A DNA stretch of 64,000 nt from positions 51,569-115,568 of the forward strand of contig SIJG01000046.1 of the NCBI GenBank assembly GCA_023374025.1. The letters run 5' to 3'. The position numbers were made by a program, and so were the translations under genes. Position 1 is the first letter of the stretch. Every line of letters begins with the position of its first letter. Under the pieces are notes generated by a model. The model ran no database searches and was not told the DNA's origin. It saw only the letters and a program-made list of their open reading frames with translations. This document shows positions 37,601-49,559 of the stretch, in pieces. Source of the DNA: Heterodera schachtii. Lineage: Eukaryota; Nematoda; Chromadorea; Rhabditida; Heteroderidae.

Positions 37601-40600
37601 AGCAGCAGGTGGAATAAACATTAAATAAAATATAAAATAAATGATCAAAAATGAATCATAAATAAAAAAAAATATTATTAAAATTGGTTGATAATATTCA
37701 ATTTAATAAAAAAAATTGAAAAGAAAAAATGTTAAATTAAAAAATCACAACAAATGCATAAGTAAAAAAGAAAAATAAATTATAATAATTAATTTTTCTA
37801 AATTAACGTAACTATGAAAAAAAAGAATAAAAATAATTTTTTAATTAAATTTTTATATCTTTCAAAAAAAGGTAAAAAATATTAAGTATAAATATAAGGA
37901 AATATTTCTAACTTTTTTTAAAATTAAATTTAAATAAAAATTAAGAAAAAGCGCAGAAATTGGGACGAACCATTGGGTCGGGCGCCGGCGGAGAATCACC
38001 ACCACGGAAACAGCCCCATTTGACGACAACGGCACCGACAGCAGAAGAACAGCCGCATCACCATCAGCAACAGCAGCCGGTGCGCAAGAATTTGATAGAG
38101 GTAAAAAAGCAAAAATTAATTAAATTAAAAGTTGCGACCGGCGACATCACCGGAATTTACATACCCGTTTCCCCGCACCGGGCGGATCCCCGGGATTTAA
38201 GCCCCCGTTTTCTCATACAGGAAGAGATCCCTGGGATTTTCGTCCCCGTTTTCCCATACAGGAAGAGATCCCCGGGATTTAAGTCCCCGTTTTCCCATAC
38301 AGGAAGAGATCCCCGGGAGTTTCGTCCCCGTTCCCCAGGATTTAAGCCCCCGTTTTCCCATATAGGAAGAGATCCCCGGGATTTAAGGCCCCGTTTTCCC
38401 ATACATGAAGAGATCCCCGGGAGTTTCGTCCCCGTTTTCCCCACAGGGATCACCGGTATTTTAGTTTCCCGTACAGGGATCACCGGTATTTTAATCCCCG
38501 TTTCCCCGCACCGGGCGGATTCCCGGGATTTAAGCCCCCGTTTTCCCATACAGGAAGAGATCCCTGGAATTTTCGTCCCCGTTTCCCCACAGGGATCACC
38601 GGTATTTTCGTTTCCCGTACAGGGATCACCGGTATTTTAATCCCCGTTTCCCCGCACCGGGCGGATTCCCGGGATTTAAGTCCCCGTTTTCCCATACAGG
38701 AAGAGATCCCCGGGAGTTTCGTCCCCGTTTTCCCCACAGGGATCACCGGTATTTTCGTTTCCCGTACAGGGATCACCGGTATTTTAATCCCCGTTTCCCC
38801 GCACCGGGCGGATTCCCGGGATTTAAGCCCCCGTTTTCCCATACAGGAAGAGATCCCTGGAATTTTCGTCCCCGTTTCCCCACAGGGATCACCGGTATTT
38901 TCGTTTCCCGTACAGGGATCACCGGTATTTTAATCCCCGTTTCCCCGCACCGGGCGGATTCCCGGGATTTAAGCCCCCGTTTTCCCATATAGGAAGAGAT
39001 CCCCGGGATTTAAGCCCCCGTTTTCCCCACAGGGATCACCGGTATTTTCGTTTCCCGTACAGGGATCACCGGTATTTTAATCCCCGTTTCCCCGCACCGG
39101 GCGGATTCCCGGGATTTAAGTCCCCGTTTTCCCATACAGGAAGAGATCCCTGGGATTTTCGTCCCCGTTTTCCCATACAGGAAGAGATCCCCGGGATTTA
39201 AGTCCCCGTTTTCCCATACAGGAAGAGATCCCCGGGATTTAAGCCCCCGTTTTCCCATATAGGAAGAGATCCCCGGGATTTAAGCCCCCGTTTTCCCCAC
39301 AGGGATCACCGGTATTTTCGTTTCCCGTACAGGGATCACCGGTATTTTAATCCCCGTTTCCCCGCACCGGGCGGATTCCCGGGATTTAAGTCCCCGTTTT
39401 CCCATACAGGAAGAGATCCCCGGGATTTAAGCCCCCGTTTTCCCATATAGGAAGAGATCCCCGGGATTTAAGCCCCCGTTTTCCCATATAGGAAGAGATC
39501 CCCTGGATTTAAGCCCCCGTTTTCCCCACAGGGATCACCGGTATTTTCGTTTCCCGTACAGGGATCACCGGTATTTTAATCCCCGTTTCCCCGCACCGGG
39601 CGGATTCCCGGGATTTAAGCCCCCGTTTTCCCATACAGGAAGAGATCCCCGGGATTTAAGCCCCCGTTTCCCCACAGGGATCACCGGTATTTTAATCCCC
39701 GTTCCCCGCACTGTGAGGGACCCCCGGTATTTCCATCCCGTTTTCCCATACAGGAAGAGATCCCCGGGATTTTCGTCCCCGTTTCCCCACAGGGATCACC
39801 GGTATTTCCATCCCGTTTCCCCTTAAAGGGGTCCCTGTGATTTAATCCCAATTTATTTTTTTATTTTTTTAAAAACCTAATTAGCAAAAGAAAAAACTAA
39901 GAAAAAAAAAGTAATTTAATTATTCATTAAATAAATAAATGTTTAGTATTCGTTTTTATTACTAATATATGTAATTTTTTTTTTTTTTTTGCGTCATTAA
40001 TGAATTAATAAAATTTCAATTTATTGTATTCATTAATAAATAAATAAAATTTAAGTTTATTTTCTTTCCAGAAATTGATTGAAATTGACCGGTTACCCGA
40101 ACTGATAAATTTGCGCGGACTTCGAATTCATAACACGGAAAGTTCGGCATCTGAACGCCTTTCCCACGTACAAAAAAATAAAAAATAAAATAAAAAATAT
40201 TTTAATAATTTTATTTTTGGACAGATTGGCGACGAAATTGTGGAACAATTGGTGGAATGGACCAAATTGTTGCCATTTTATTCGGAATTACCTGTTGAAG
40301 TTCACACTTATTTGCTCACACATCGATGGGCCGAATTAGTGGGAAATATTTTTATTATTTATTTATTTAATTATTTTAAATTATTTTTTAAAATGTAAAC
40401 AATTAAATATATATATACACACGAATGTTTATTTAAAGGTTTTGTTGTCAACCTGCTTCTTTGCCCACTGTTCAGCTAATAATGCCAGCCAGAATAAACG
40501 TATTTATTGTTTATTTTTTTAATTTACTATTATAAATTTGTAAAAAAAACTTCATTTAGATTGTAAAATTATTTTAAATATTTAATGCAAAAATTTTTTA

Positions 40601-42763
40601 AATTTAATTTATTAATTTTAGCGAATTCCATGTCGGACACGGATTCCCAACACAACTTGGCACTTTTGCAGCAACGACTTTCGGCATTGATGGACAAACA
40701 AATTCCCATTGAACATGTGGCCAAGTGAGGAAAATAATTTATATTAGTGTAAGGAAAAGAGCAATTGAAAAGAAGAGAGAGTGAGAGAGAGAAAATGAAA
40801 GAGAGATACAGATAGAGAGAGATAAAAGAGAAGAGAGGGATGGAGAGAGAGAGAGAAGAAAAAAGAGTGAGAGGGAGGGAGGGAGACAGTGACAGAGAGA
40901 GAGAAGGGAGAGAAAGAGCGAAACAGTGGCGAGAGATTGAGTGAGTAAGAGAGGACAGAAAGAGAAAAACAGAGAGAAAGTGGAGAGAGAGACAAAGTGA
41001 GACATAGTGAGAGAGAGAGAGAGAGGGGGAGAGAGAGCGATAAATCATTTTTAGTTTATTTTTACAGGGAAGCGGGTGTCCTGGTACAAAAATTCACAAC
41101 CCTTTACCATGCATTTTCCAACCTGCGCATTACGCTGGAGGCGTACGTGTGCCTGAAGGCAATTACCATTTTGCATTGCGGGCCCACAGGGCATGGTAAT
41201 TAGTTGATTAATTATAATATTATTATTTTCTATCAAATTACCCTCCCTTCTAGAATTGGACCCATTCTCGCTGGCACCAAATTCGTCCATGGCACCGCCG
41301 CCGCCACCGCCTTCGTCCGCGGCCGCAGCGGCCACCACAGCCGCTGCCGGTGGCATTGGAGGCCGACTTCATGACCATTATGTGTACAAGGTGGGGAAAG
41401 TGTCGGAAAATTTTGCTAGAAATTTCAGAAAACCAGAGACTTTTGTATATTTTTACTGGCACAGATAGCAATCAGAAATATTTCGTTTGACTAATTTTTG
41501 GCTAAAGTTACCCCATTTTGGTCTTATTTGGTGTGCTATTTTTTTCTTCTTTTTCTCGAGAGTCTCGAGTTTGGGACACAAATTTTGAGGGGTTTGGCTC
41601 CAGTTTTTTTTTAACCTTAGGCCCATTGCTAAATTGAGCCTGGGAATGTGATTTTTATTTTGGGTCTGTGTGCCGAGGTAAATCCATTCTCGTGCTTAAA
41701 ATTTTTTGTATTTTTTATACATTATTGCAAGAAGTCCATCAAAAAAATTATCTAGAAAAAAAAAATTTAGGAAGTCCTAAATGTTTTAGCCTCTAAATTA
41801 TCTAAGCCAGAGGAAAAGCATTAAATTATCGCCATTAAAATGCATATAAAAATGAATGCAATAATTATTTTTTAATTTTAATTTTAATTTTTTTTGAAGG
41901 TCAGTCTAATCCAAGAACAATTTGTGAAGGCATTGCAAATCCATTTGAGCCAATGCGAACATGGGCCCCGACTGTCCGAGATACTCACTTGGCATGTTTT
42001 TGATTAATTCGTATATTATTTAATAATTTATTATTAAGGAAGCATTTTTTAAGGCGAAAAACCCTTAAATAGGGGCCTAAATAACTGTGAAATAATTATG
42101 AAAATGGAAAAATAGTGATGCAAAATTTAAATTCGGTTTTTGTTTTTAAAACAAGTTTTTAAAATAAATCATTCCTTCCATCTTTCCAATAAATTTATTT
42201 ATTTTATTTATTTTAAATTTAATTTTAAATTTAATTTTTATTTTTTTTAAGGCTTCCAATGCTTCAGACGGTGTCCGGTGTGCTGCTGCGCTCAAAAATG
42301 TTCTATGTACCATTTCTGATCTGCAAACAGCCGGAACCAATTGTGGACGAAAAGTCACAACAAATTGGAAGGTAATTAAACAAAAATTATTTCTCATTTT
42401 AACACTACTTTTGGTTAAACAAAATTTAAATAATTTTTTTTAAACAAATTTTAAAAAATAAAAAATATATATAATTTAAATTTAAAAATACAGTTTAAAA
42501 AGTTACAATATTTTAATTCATATATTGTATTATCATTATTTTTATAATTTTCATAATTTAAAAGAACAAAATTTAATTAACTCTTTTTCAATAAATAAAA
42601 AAGAAGCATAAATTTATTACCTTAAAATTTAATCAATTAATTCCAAATTTCCAGAAGTTTGACGACTTCCTCCGCCGCCGGTGGAGCCGAAAATTCGGCA
42701 TCGTCCTCCTCATGTGCGGTTGAGGAGCTGAAGGCGGAAGAGACGGACTCCGAGGGGGGCTGA
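28654..42763 (+). CDS. nhr-91: Nuclear hormone receptor, NR6A (GCNF/DHR4) class
   Basis: Ligand-regulated or constitutive transcription factor. My exon chain is 28654-28941, 29309-29649, 29920-30043, 30133-30198, 30252-30328, 34354-34372, 34794-34951, 35327-35364, 35418-35494, 36911-36982, 37455-37608, 37952-38100, 40072-40167, 40225-40338, 40439-40499, 40622-40724, 41068-41195, 41254-41390, 41900-41991, 42252-42371 and 42655-42763. It gives 2523 nt, one frame of 840 residues. Residues about 279-372 form the DNA-binding domain: [20 protein letters not shown], then [17 protein letters not shown], then [19 protein letters not shown], followed by EDRMPGGRN, diagnostic of the GCNF/DHR4 class. The ligand-binding domain lies after about residue 522 and includes [19 protein letters not shown] and, near its end, SKMFYVPFL. 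The N-terminus is Gln-rich. The weakest borders are the donors at 28942 and 36983. The symbol follows the C. elegans relative and is tentative. Confidence 0.88.
30329..34353 (+). other. Intron of 4.0 kb in the receptor DNA-binding domain
   Basis: Donor GTCAGT at 30329 and acceptor TTTTCAG at 34351-34353 split codon Gly of the CEGCKG P-box. It contains a long polypyrimidine region (31930-32470), GC-rich patches (32550-32640, 33440-33780) and a CTCGAGA-type repeat fragment (33975-34075). Long open frames in the CT-rich region are artefacts of composition. Confidence 0.75.
31925..32475. repeat. Polypyrimidine (CT-rich) tract in receptor intron
   Basis: About 550 bp of mostly C and T with TCTCTCTC runs. 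It yields 150-233 codon Ser/Phe/Leu frames, which I reject as genes. Confidence 0.8.
35750..36245. other. GC-rich island in the receptor hinge intron
   Basis: Between the exon ending at 35494 and the exon starting at 36911. G and C homopolymers of 10-18 bases occur at 35915-35975. Frames are open on both strands, so there is no specific coding evidence. Confidence 0.6.
38140..39845. repeat. 1.7-kb GC-rich minisatellite in receptor intron
   Basis: Two unit types alternate: one of about 41 bp centred on TTTTCCCATACAGGAAGAGA plus TCCCCGGGATTTAAG, and another centred on ACAGGGATCACCGGTATTTT. A third phrase, CCGCACCGGGCGGATTCCCG, recurs about seven times and marks a higher-order period. The array lies inside the intron 38101-40071. 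It stays open in long frames on both strands, but the exon before it ends with a proper donor (GAG|GTAAAA), so it is not coding. Confidence 0.9.
40740..41045. repeat. GA-rich polypurine tract in receptor intron
   Basis: About 300 bp of GAGAGA-type sequence in the intron 40725-41067. Minus-strand Ser/Leu frames are artefacts. Confidence 0.85.
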
Positions 42764-42930
42764 AATTCGAAAAATTCTGAAAAACAGTACAAAAACAGTC
42801 TTTCACAACGAATTTTTAAAAATTCAAATTTCCATTTTTTTTGTGAGTTTGTCACATATTATTGTACACAATTAAAATGATGGCATTTATTTCCTCCTTT
42901 TTGACGCCTGATTTTGTTTAAATTAAGAAA
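42764..42930 (+). other. Probable 3' UTR of the receptor gene
   Basis: Directly after the stop codon. It includes GTACAAAAACAGTCTTTCAC and TTGTACACAATTAAAATGAT, and the whole stretch is repeated with few changes near 63534-63665. AATAAA occurs at about 42929. Confidence 0.5.
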
Positions 42931-43039
42931 AATAAATTAGCACTTAATACTGACAAGAAAAATTTTTGTAAATTATTTTAATAAATTCACAAAAAATCCA
43001 AGGTCATTTTAAAATAACGGTACAACAGCACTAATTTTT

Positions 43040-43180
43040 TGGAAAACGAAACGTCGGTGCCAAAACAATACAGACCCTGTAATTGTACCGACAAAATGCC
43101 AAATTTGAATAGACAAAAAATACAAATGCTGGACAGAGTTTAGTGAATTGCTGCTCCAATATGATTATTATTTTGGGCAA
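43040..43180 (+). pseudogene. Gene 3'-end fragment (VPTK motif), copy 1
   Basis: Matches in DNA, with frame breaks, the better copy at 44.5 kb. Shared words are TGTACCGACAAA, CAAATTTGAA(T/C)A(G/A)ACAAA and GAATTGCTGCT. The family is unknown. Confidence 0.45.
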
Positions 43181-43529
43181 AAAATTAATTATTTAAAATT
43201 ATTTTTGCTGTTTTATTTCGAAGAAATGTACACACATTTAATTTATACGGATAGTTTTGACATTGCTCAAAAGTAAAAAACATTTAAAAAATTTATTAAA
43301 AATGTCTGTATAATTTCGTATTTAAATTAATAGTGAAACTGTTTCCTTTTAGAAATAACGGTGCAACTAGTACTAATTTTCAGAAACGTATAAAATTTTA
43401 AGTTTTCATTTATGCTAATTTTTATACAAAAAAAAAAAAAATTTCATGTCTGTTTTTCATTGGACCTAAACATAAATGTTATCTAGAATAAACATATCCA
43501 GGGCTGGATGCCAATGCCATAATTATTAC

Positions 43530-44083
43530 TAGGGTGCGGATTTTTATGGGCGAAAAAGTCTAAAATAAGGCCGTAAATAAGGGCGAAAAAATCGCGAATT
43601 AAGGGCGAAAATAGGGCTCGAAAAAGTTTCAAATTTAGGGGTATAATTTTTTAAATTGCTGTTTTTTATATGAAAATAATTTCAAATTAAGGCAAGCAAT
43701 TTTATTCACTGATTGCAGTTACAAATGAGGTACATTTCGAAATCTTCGGGATTAAATGGTCAATTCCTAGGGGTGTATTTTTCAGAAATTTTGGGTCGAT
43801 TTTTAGGAGTGTATTTTTTGAAATTTTTTTGGGTTGATTCTTAAGGGTATATTTTTTTTTTTTTTTTTGCATTTAATTTTCCAAAAATTGCGAAATAAGG
43901 ACGAAAATAAGGTCGAAACGCCAAAATATGGGCAAAAACCTATTTTAAGGGCGAACACCCAAAATAAGGATTTCTAAGGTCGAATAAGGGCGATAAAACG
44001 CAAGAATTTCGAACAAAAAATGTGTTTTTCGTGCATTTCTCGTCGCAGAAAAAATAAGTAAAAACTTAGAAATCCGCACCCTA
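43530..44083. mobile_element. hAT-like MITE, 554 bp (TAGGGTGCGG ends)
   Basis: Begins TAGGGTGCGGATTTTTATGG and ends AAATCCGCACCCTA. The flanking octamers ATTATTAC and ATTACTAC agree in seven of eight positions. The interior repeats AAATAAGGGCGAAAA in both orientations and has no coding sequence. Confidence 0.75.
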
Positions 44084-44399
44084 ATTACTACACAGATTTT
44101 TATTCATTTTGCTTGCATTTTTATATTATCAGTTTTCATATGATTATATTTTTGTTATTGCTTCAATTTGATCAGCCTGTTTAAAGCTTAGTGAATGGCC
44201 TGCTTCATCTGCTTCTCTGGTGTTAATTCTGGATTAATAATAGGCAAAATTGAGACAGAATTTGGACCACACTTTGGTCAAAAGTAATTTTCGACCAAAG
44301 CCTGTTTAGACAACAAAACTGGACTGGACCATTGCAAAATTTAAAAAATTATTTAATTAATAAGAAAAATTTTGCACCAAAAATCAATTATCCTAACTT

Positions 44400-44640
44400 T
44401 GGAAAGCCTAATTTCGTGCCAATGAATGGGGCAGAGAGAGCGCGTCAGAGGACAGAAGACAAATGCATTTTTTGAAGCGCCTATTGGCTTGGTTGGAGAA
44501 AAGTGCAACAAAATGCCAAAGCCAATGATGAAATTGTAGTTGTGCCGACAAAACTGCCAAATTTGAACAAACAAATAATGAAAACGCTGGAAAGATACGG
44601 CGAATTGCTGCTACAAAATGATATTACTTTGGCTGAAATT
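44400..44640 (+). pseudogene. Gene 3'-end fragment (VPTKLPN motif), copy 2
   Basis: The plus strand reads NDEIVVVPTKLPNLNKQIMK and continues TLERYGELLLQNDITLAEI to a stop near 44640. Just upstream a different frame reads FFEAPIGLVGEKCNKM, so a frameshift or splice lies between. A related, more decayed stretch is near 45470-45550. The following sequence (TTTTTGTGATCAGTAGGATC) is echoed at 47415. Unknown family; a piece of a once-real gene. Confidence 0.4.
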
Positions 44641-44659
44641 TAAAAATTATAAAAATTTT

Positions 44660-45720
44660 CTTAGTTTTTGTGATCAGTAGGATCGGAATTTGAATTAATC
44701 GTGAAACTGTTAAATTATAATTTATATAATTATATTGCAATCCAGTCAATGTTTTACCATAAAATTTAAATTTATATGAGAAAAATGCAAAGTAATTTTG
44801 TACAAATATTTAAATTATATTTATCTTTCTTTCAATTGGAATAAAATATAGTTTTAATTTCTTTAAAAAAATTTAGCAATAAAATTCTACCTATTATATG
44901 TAAATATTATTAAGATCAGCCGAGTGACCAGACGACCCACATACTTCTGCTACAATATTTCTTAAAATACTCATTCGGGGGCAAATTTTGAAAAATTTTC
45001 TCTTTTACCAGGCTGTTTTGTTTGAAAAATTTTTAGATCGATTGTATGTAAGTTGACGGTCGAAAAATCATGGCCAGCTTAAACATACAAAAAACCCAGA
45101 AAATTTATTTTAATGTTTTATCTTTGTTGAAATACGAACATAACTTTTAAATTTGGAAAGATGGAAAAACATTATTGTTAGCTTTCAAATTTAACAATAA
45201 TATAAATATATAATAATTAGTAGTTTATTATAAAGAAATATTGAAATTTTAGTAACCCAAAAAATGGCGAAAATACAATTGATAAGTTGATGTCCTAGAG
45301 ATCGAAATAGACCTGAATCAGGCCTGCATTTTTCCTGGAGCTGAGTTTTTCCTATATTTTTGTCAAGGAAATCCACGCCCAGGCTATTATGTTGGTTCTC
45401 ATCCTTCGGATATCGAAATAAATAAAAATAAATTGGAAACAAAAAATGCGATGAAAATGAACGCATTGGACCAAAATTTGTTTAAACAAATGCATTTTTG
45501 AAGCGTCTATTGGCATGATAAAATTGGAGCAAAATGCATATTTGAAACTCATCACCAATGCAAAAATATTTTAAATGGTAAAATAAATTAATAACTATAT
45601 TATACACATAACAAACTTTTTTTTAGTTTCTTTTAAAGCTTTTAGGGGTCAACTTTATAATGCCTTTCAATCGACAAAACTCCTAAATTAGTGTGGGAAA
45701 ATGTAAATAATTATTGCTAA
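44660..45720. other. AT-rich stretch with gene relics
   Basis: Apart from the relic near 45390-45560 I see only AT-rich sequence. A fragment CCTGGAGCTGAGTTTTTCCT near 45335 recalls the CCTGGA repeats of the element at 10.4 kb. Confidence 0.35.
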
Positions 45721-45734
45721 CATATAACCGCATT

Positions 45735-47006
45735 CGCGTCCAGACATTTGCGGACTGACATTTGCGGACGGACATTTGCGGACGGACATTTGCGGACAGA
45801 CATTTGCGGACAATTTCGGGAAAAAATAAAAAATATTCTTAAAAAATTAAAAAAAAAAATTCTGAAAACATAGAATGGAGACTGCAAAATAAATAAAAAT
45901 TTATTTTTGGCTTTTAAAGCTGTCATATCTTATTTTTACATCAGCGGCTATAAGTCATAGATAGATCCACCATTCAAAATGCGAATCTTTCCAATGTGCC
46001 TACTCAAAAATTCCAAAAAAAAATTTCCAACCCTCTACGAATTTTTTTCGAAAACTTTCCCGATTTTCAGTGTATTTTGGGTTATCCAGATCACCATGAA
46101 GGAGTGATCTGACCAAGTTGGAACAAGAATTTTTTGATCAGAAATATGACCATGCCTGTGTGCTTAATCATGAACAAAAACTTACTTTCACTATTTCAAA
46201 TAACAGTTCGTAAATTTGTCCGTTCGGTTTTACAGACATTTTAAACTTGAAATGCCAATTTTGACCAAGTGTAACACGGGTCAAAAAATGTGCTTTTCCC
46301 CACTGGAACATATGTATATTTAACAACAATGTCTTTGTTAAAAAAAGACAAATTTTTTTCTGAAACAAAATGTATCCGATAGAAGAAAGAAAGGGGCTAG
46401 CCTTGGAATTTCGGTTTTCCTTTCCGAAAATTTTTGGGTTCTCTAAATGCTATCCAATTGAACACTAAAGCAAGAGTTATCTAGGGTTCATCCCGTACTA
46501 TCTGGGAAAAAAGTCGGGGAGCTGGTATCAAATTCCCCGACTAGAATTATCTATAAGGCTAACTAAATTATTTAAATGTTGGGGGGGGGTCAAAAACTGG
46601 GTCGTCAAGAGCACTCTCACCCGAGAGAGTGAAACAGACGACGTTCGAATTCCCCACACGGTGTTGGGGATCAACTCTTTTTAATCACTTAAAGACAAGC
46701 ATCTTACTTACCAGTGAAATTAATTCTTTGAAGTGTAAAAATAAGATATGACAGCTTTAAAAGCCAAAAATAAATTTTTATTTATTTTGCAGTCTCCATT
46801 CCATGTTTTCAGAATTTTTTTTTTAATTTTTTAAGAATATTTTTTATTTTTTCCCGAAATTGTCCGCAAATGTCTGTCCGCAAATGTCCGTCCGCAAATG
46901 TCTGTCCGCAAATGTCTGTCCGCAAATGTCCGTCCGCAAATGTCCGTCCGCAAATGTCTGTCCGCAAATGTCCGTCCGCAAATGTCCGTCCGCAAATGTC
47001 TGGTAG
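45735..47006. mobile_element. Foldback-like element, about 1.27 kb (GTCCGCAAAT units)
   Basis: The left arm has about five units of ACATTTGCGGACGG; the right arm has about ten inverted units of GTCCGCAAATGTC. Inside the arms a further 130 bp (from TTTCGGGAAAAAATAAAAAA to TATGACAGC) also match in reverse. The possible flanking duplication (AACCGCATT versus CACTGCATT) is imperfect. No coding capacity was recognised in the centre. Confidence 0.75.
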
Positions 47007-47009
47007 CCA

Positions 47010-47690
47010 CTGCATTATGATGACCGGAAAATACCCGAAAATATCGCTTCCTAATTAATTTTAATGAAATATGTTTACAAATTGGCAAAAGTCACAATAA
47101 TTTCTAAATAAAACATCGGGATTCTGTCTACAAAAAATCCGTCAGTGATAAACAATCCGTCAATGGACAATCGTCAAAAATTTCAGGCGTCGTTGGAACC
47201 TCTCTTCTATTTTTTAAAGTTTGGTTCAAAAACTGACCCAAAATTCATTAAATTTTGATATTTGGTAAGTTTGCTTCAAATTTTCAGTTTTTCCAGGCGG
47301 CGCTTTCGGCACCGCCGGACGGTGCGATGTCATTATTTAAAAAGCATCAAAATAAAAAATTTTTGCTTATAACTTTGCTCTAAAAAGACCAAATTTAATT
47401 TTTGCTCTGAGTTTTTGTGATCAATAGGATTGGAACTGTAATTAATCGCGTAACTTTTTTTAATAATATTATTTTAATTAAAAATTGTTTTAAAGCAATT
47501 TTTTAAGATGGAAAAGAAAAAGGAATATATTTACTTTTTTTAATATTTAACGAATTTTAATTGTTATAAAATTAAATTGAAATGACACTTATAACGTTTC
47601 TTCATTTTTGGTAGTCGAGCCCATCGTTAGGGGGTGTATTTTCAGGGTGCAGGAACCCCGGTTTCCGGAGACATGAAAAAGGGGGCACGG
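47010..47690. other. Repeat-derived intergenic stretch
   Basis: Contains a fragment with AATCCGTCAGTGATAAACAATCC (47145-47175) related to the element at 439-947, a GC hairpin at 47294-47318 and a sequence echo of 44650. No gene. Confidence 0.4.
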
Positions 47691-47865
47691 GGACGGGGAA
47701 GTAAATTCATAATGATATAAAGAAAAATAAAATTGACAACAATTCATTGAAAAATATTTAAATTACAGCAAAATTTATCAACTAAAACTCTAAAAATAAA
47801 TTTAATACAATAAAATTAAACCTAAGAATAGCTAAGATTTTACAGAGAAAAAAAAACAGAATTTT

Positions 47866-49493
47866 TTATGAAAAAGGCGAAGGATTCAATAAATCAAATT
47901 TTCCATCATAGACATATTTTTTCATCTTATTTTGTTGTTCAGAATTTCCTTCATCTTCGACCACTTTTGCTTCTTCCGCTGCATTTCTTTTGGCGTTTTC
48001 GCATATTTTTTCCATTTCTTCGTCAAATTCTGAGCGAAGCATTTCAATTTTCTCATCTTTATTTTCTTCATAATTCATTTCCTCCTCATTTAATAAATTC
48101 AGCTCCAAATCATCCTCGAAATCATCCAATTCATTTAATTTTTCATCACCTTTTTTCCAAAAACATTTTGAAAAGTAATTCAGTATTCTGACAATATCTG
48201 ATAAAGATAGAAATAATTGAAGTCCATTATAAGTCACTATTATAATTGGCTTCACCGTCGGCAATTGTTTGGATATCTCACTGTTTTTAGCTTAAAAAAT
48301 GATTAAATATATTTTAGGAGTTCAATAATACCTTCAGCATAAATCCGGAATAAATATTCATACAAAATGTCCAAATATTTTCGATATTTTTGGCATTTTT
48401 CATTCAATTCCTTCCCAATTTTGTCACATTGCCAATGCTTTTTCATCAAATACACAACGCCAAAATGTGCCTCTTTTTTTTGCGCTTTATCCTCTTCCGT
48501 TTTCTTATAAGAACAAGGATACTCATTGGGGTTACGAGGCCAAAATATTCGCCCACACTCTCCTCGCACACGCATTTTCCCAAAATTCATTGCCTGCTCT
48601 TTCAGGAATTCAGTTAATAAAGCATCTTTATACTAAATTTAACATAATTTAAATAATATTTTTAAATTAAATTAAATGCTCACCCATCTGTGTGAACCAT
48701 CAAATTTTGACTCGACAATTATTAAATGCTTATCATTAGTAGGGTAATACAAACTGTTTTCTAGTTTTGGTGGTGTCCTTTCTTCCGCCTTTTTAAACAT
48801 TTCATATAAATTTGGATCAAAATTTTGTTTTATTATTTCCTCAACACTTTCATTTGGGCATTTCATTGGCTGTGTCAATTGCCAATTGCAGAATCACTTC
48901 ATTATTTGGCATTTTTGGTTCATTTTCTGATTTAATTTCATATTCCAATTTCTTCTAATTCAATAGTTTTGGTTCAAATTCAAAACCGAAGAATCGTTCT
49001 AATCGATAATAATACATACCATTCGCTTCCAAATTAAAATAAAAACACGAAATATGGGTCAGTGAATTAAGAACATAAAATATTGGCCATTCGATTTCAA
49101 TTGGTCCGTTTTTTAAGCACGAATTTCGGCTTCACTGCTGGAATTCCGACGTACTCTCTGAGCAAATATTCGTACAAAATGTCCAAATATTTCCGATATT
49201 TTGGGCATTCTTCCCGTTCAAATTCACCAAAGTTTTCAAGGATGTTTTCGCATTGCCAATTCTTTTTCAAAAAATACACAATGCCAAGGTATGCCTCATA
49301 TTTTTGTGTTGTATATTCACTAAGTGTTGTTCTTTGTTGGCCTTTCATAAAAGCAATTAGCATATCATCTTCAATCTAAATAAAATGGATTTAAATAAAC
49401 AATTAAAGTGAAACTCACCAATGAATTGGCATTTGAAAATGAAAAAAGGAAGCAAATAATGAAAAAATAAATAGCAGAAGCAAGGTTAAACAT
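47866..49493 (-). pseudogene. Secreted protein with duplicated domain, minus copy (disabled)
   Basis: Four exons: 49493-49419 (25-residue signal peptide, MFNLASAIYFFIICFLFSFS), 49375-48684, 48632-48332 and 48290-47866, with GTGAG donors and TTTAG or TTAAG acceptors. Exon 2 contains GIVYFLKKNWQC..CPKYRKYLDILYEYLLREY. Exon 3 contains GVVYLMKKHWQCDK..KYRKYLDILYEYLFRIY, an internal repeat of the same domain. Exon 4 has a hydrophobic segment followed by an acidic, helical tail. Compared with the plus copy at 59 kb, exon 2 has an extra base near 49110, a TAG in place of GAG near 48960 and another extra base near 48866, so it is disabled as written. Unknown family and function. Confidence 0.7.
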
Positions 49494-49559
49494 TTTTCTT
49501 TATTTATATAAAATGGTAAGAAATAAATTATTAGCTGGGTTTTTATAGTAAAAATTTAT

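Noticed and set aside
38157..39258. Repetitive proteins on the minus strand and extension of the plus-strand exon
   Set aside because: Encoded by the minisatellite; the preceding exon has a clear donor at 38101 and the next exon follows in phase at 40072.
42249..42371. Alternative frame through the penultimate receptor exon using the GT donor at 41996
   Set aside because: It is open but destroys the SKMFYVPFL motif expected at the end of the ligand-binding domain; the GC donor keeps it.
47868..48652. Plus-strand frames of 107, 75 and 61 codons
   Set aside because: Antisense to exons 3 and 4 of the secreted-protein copy.
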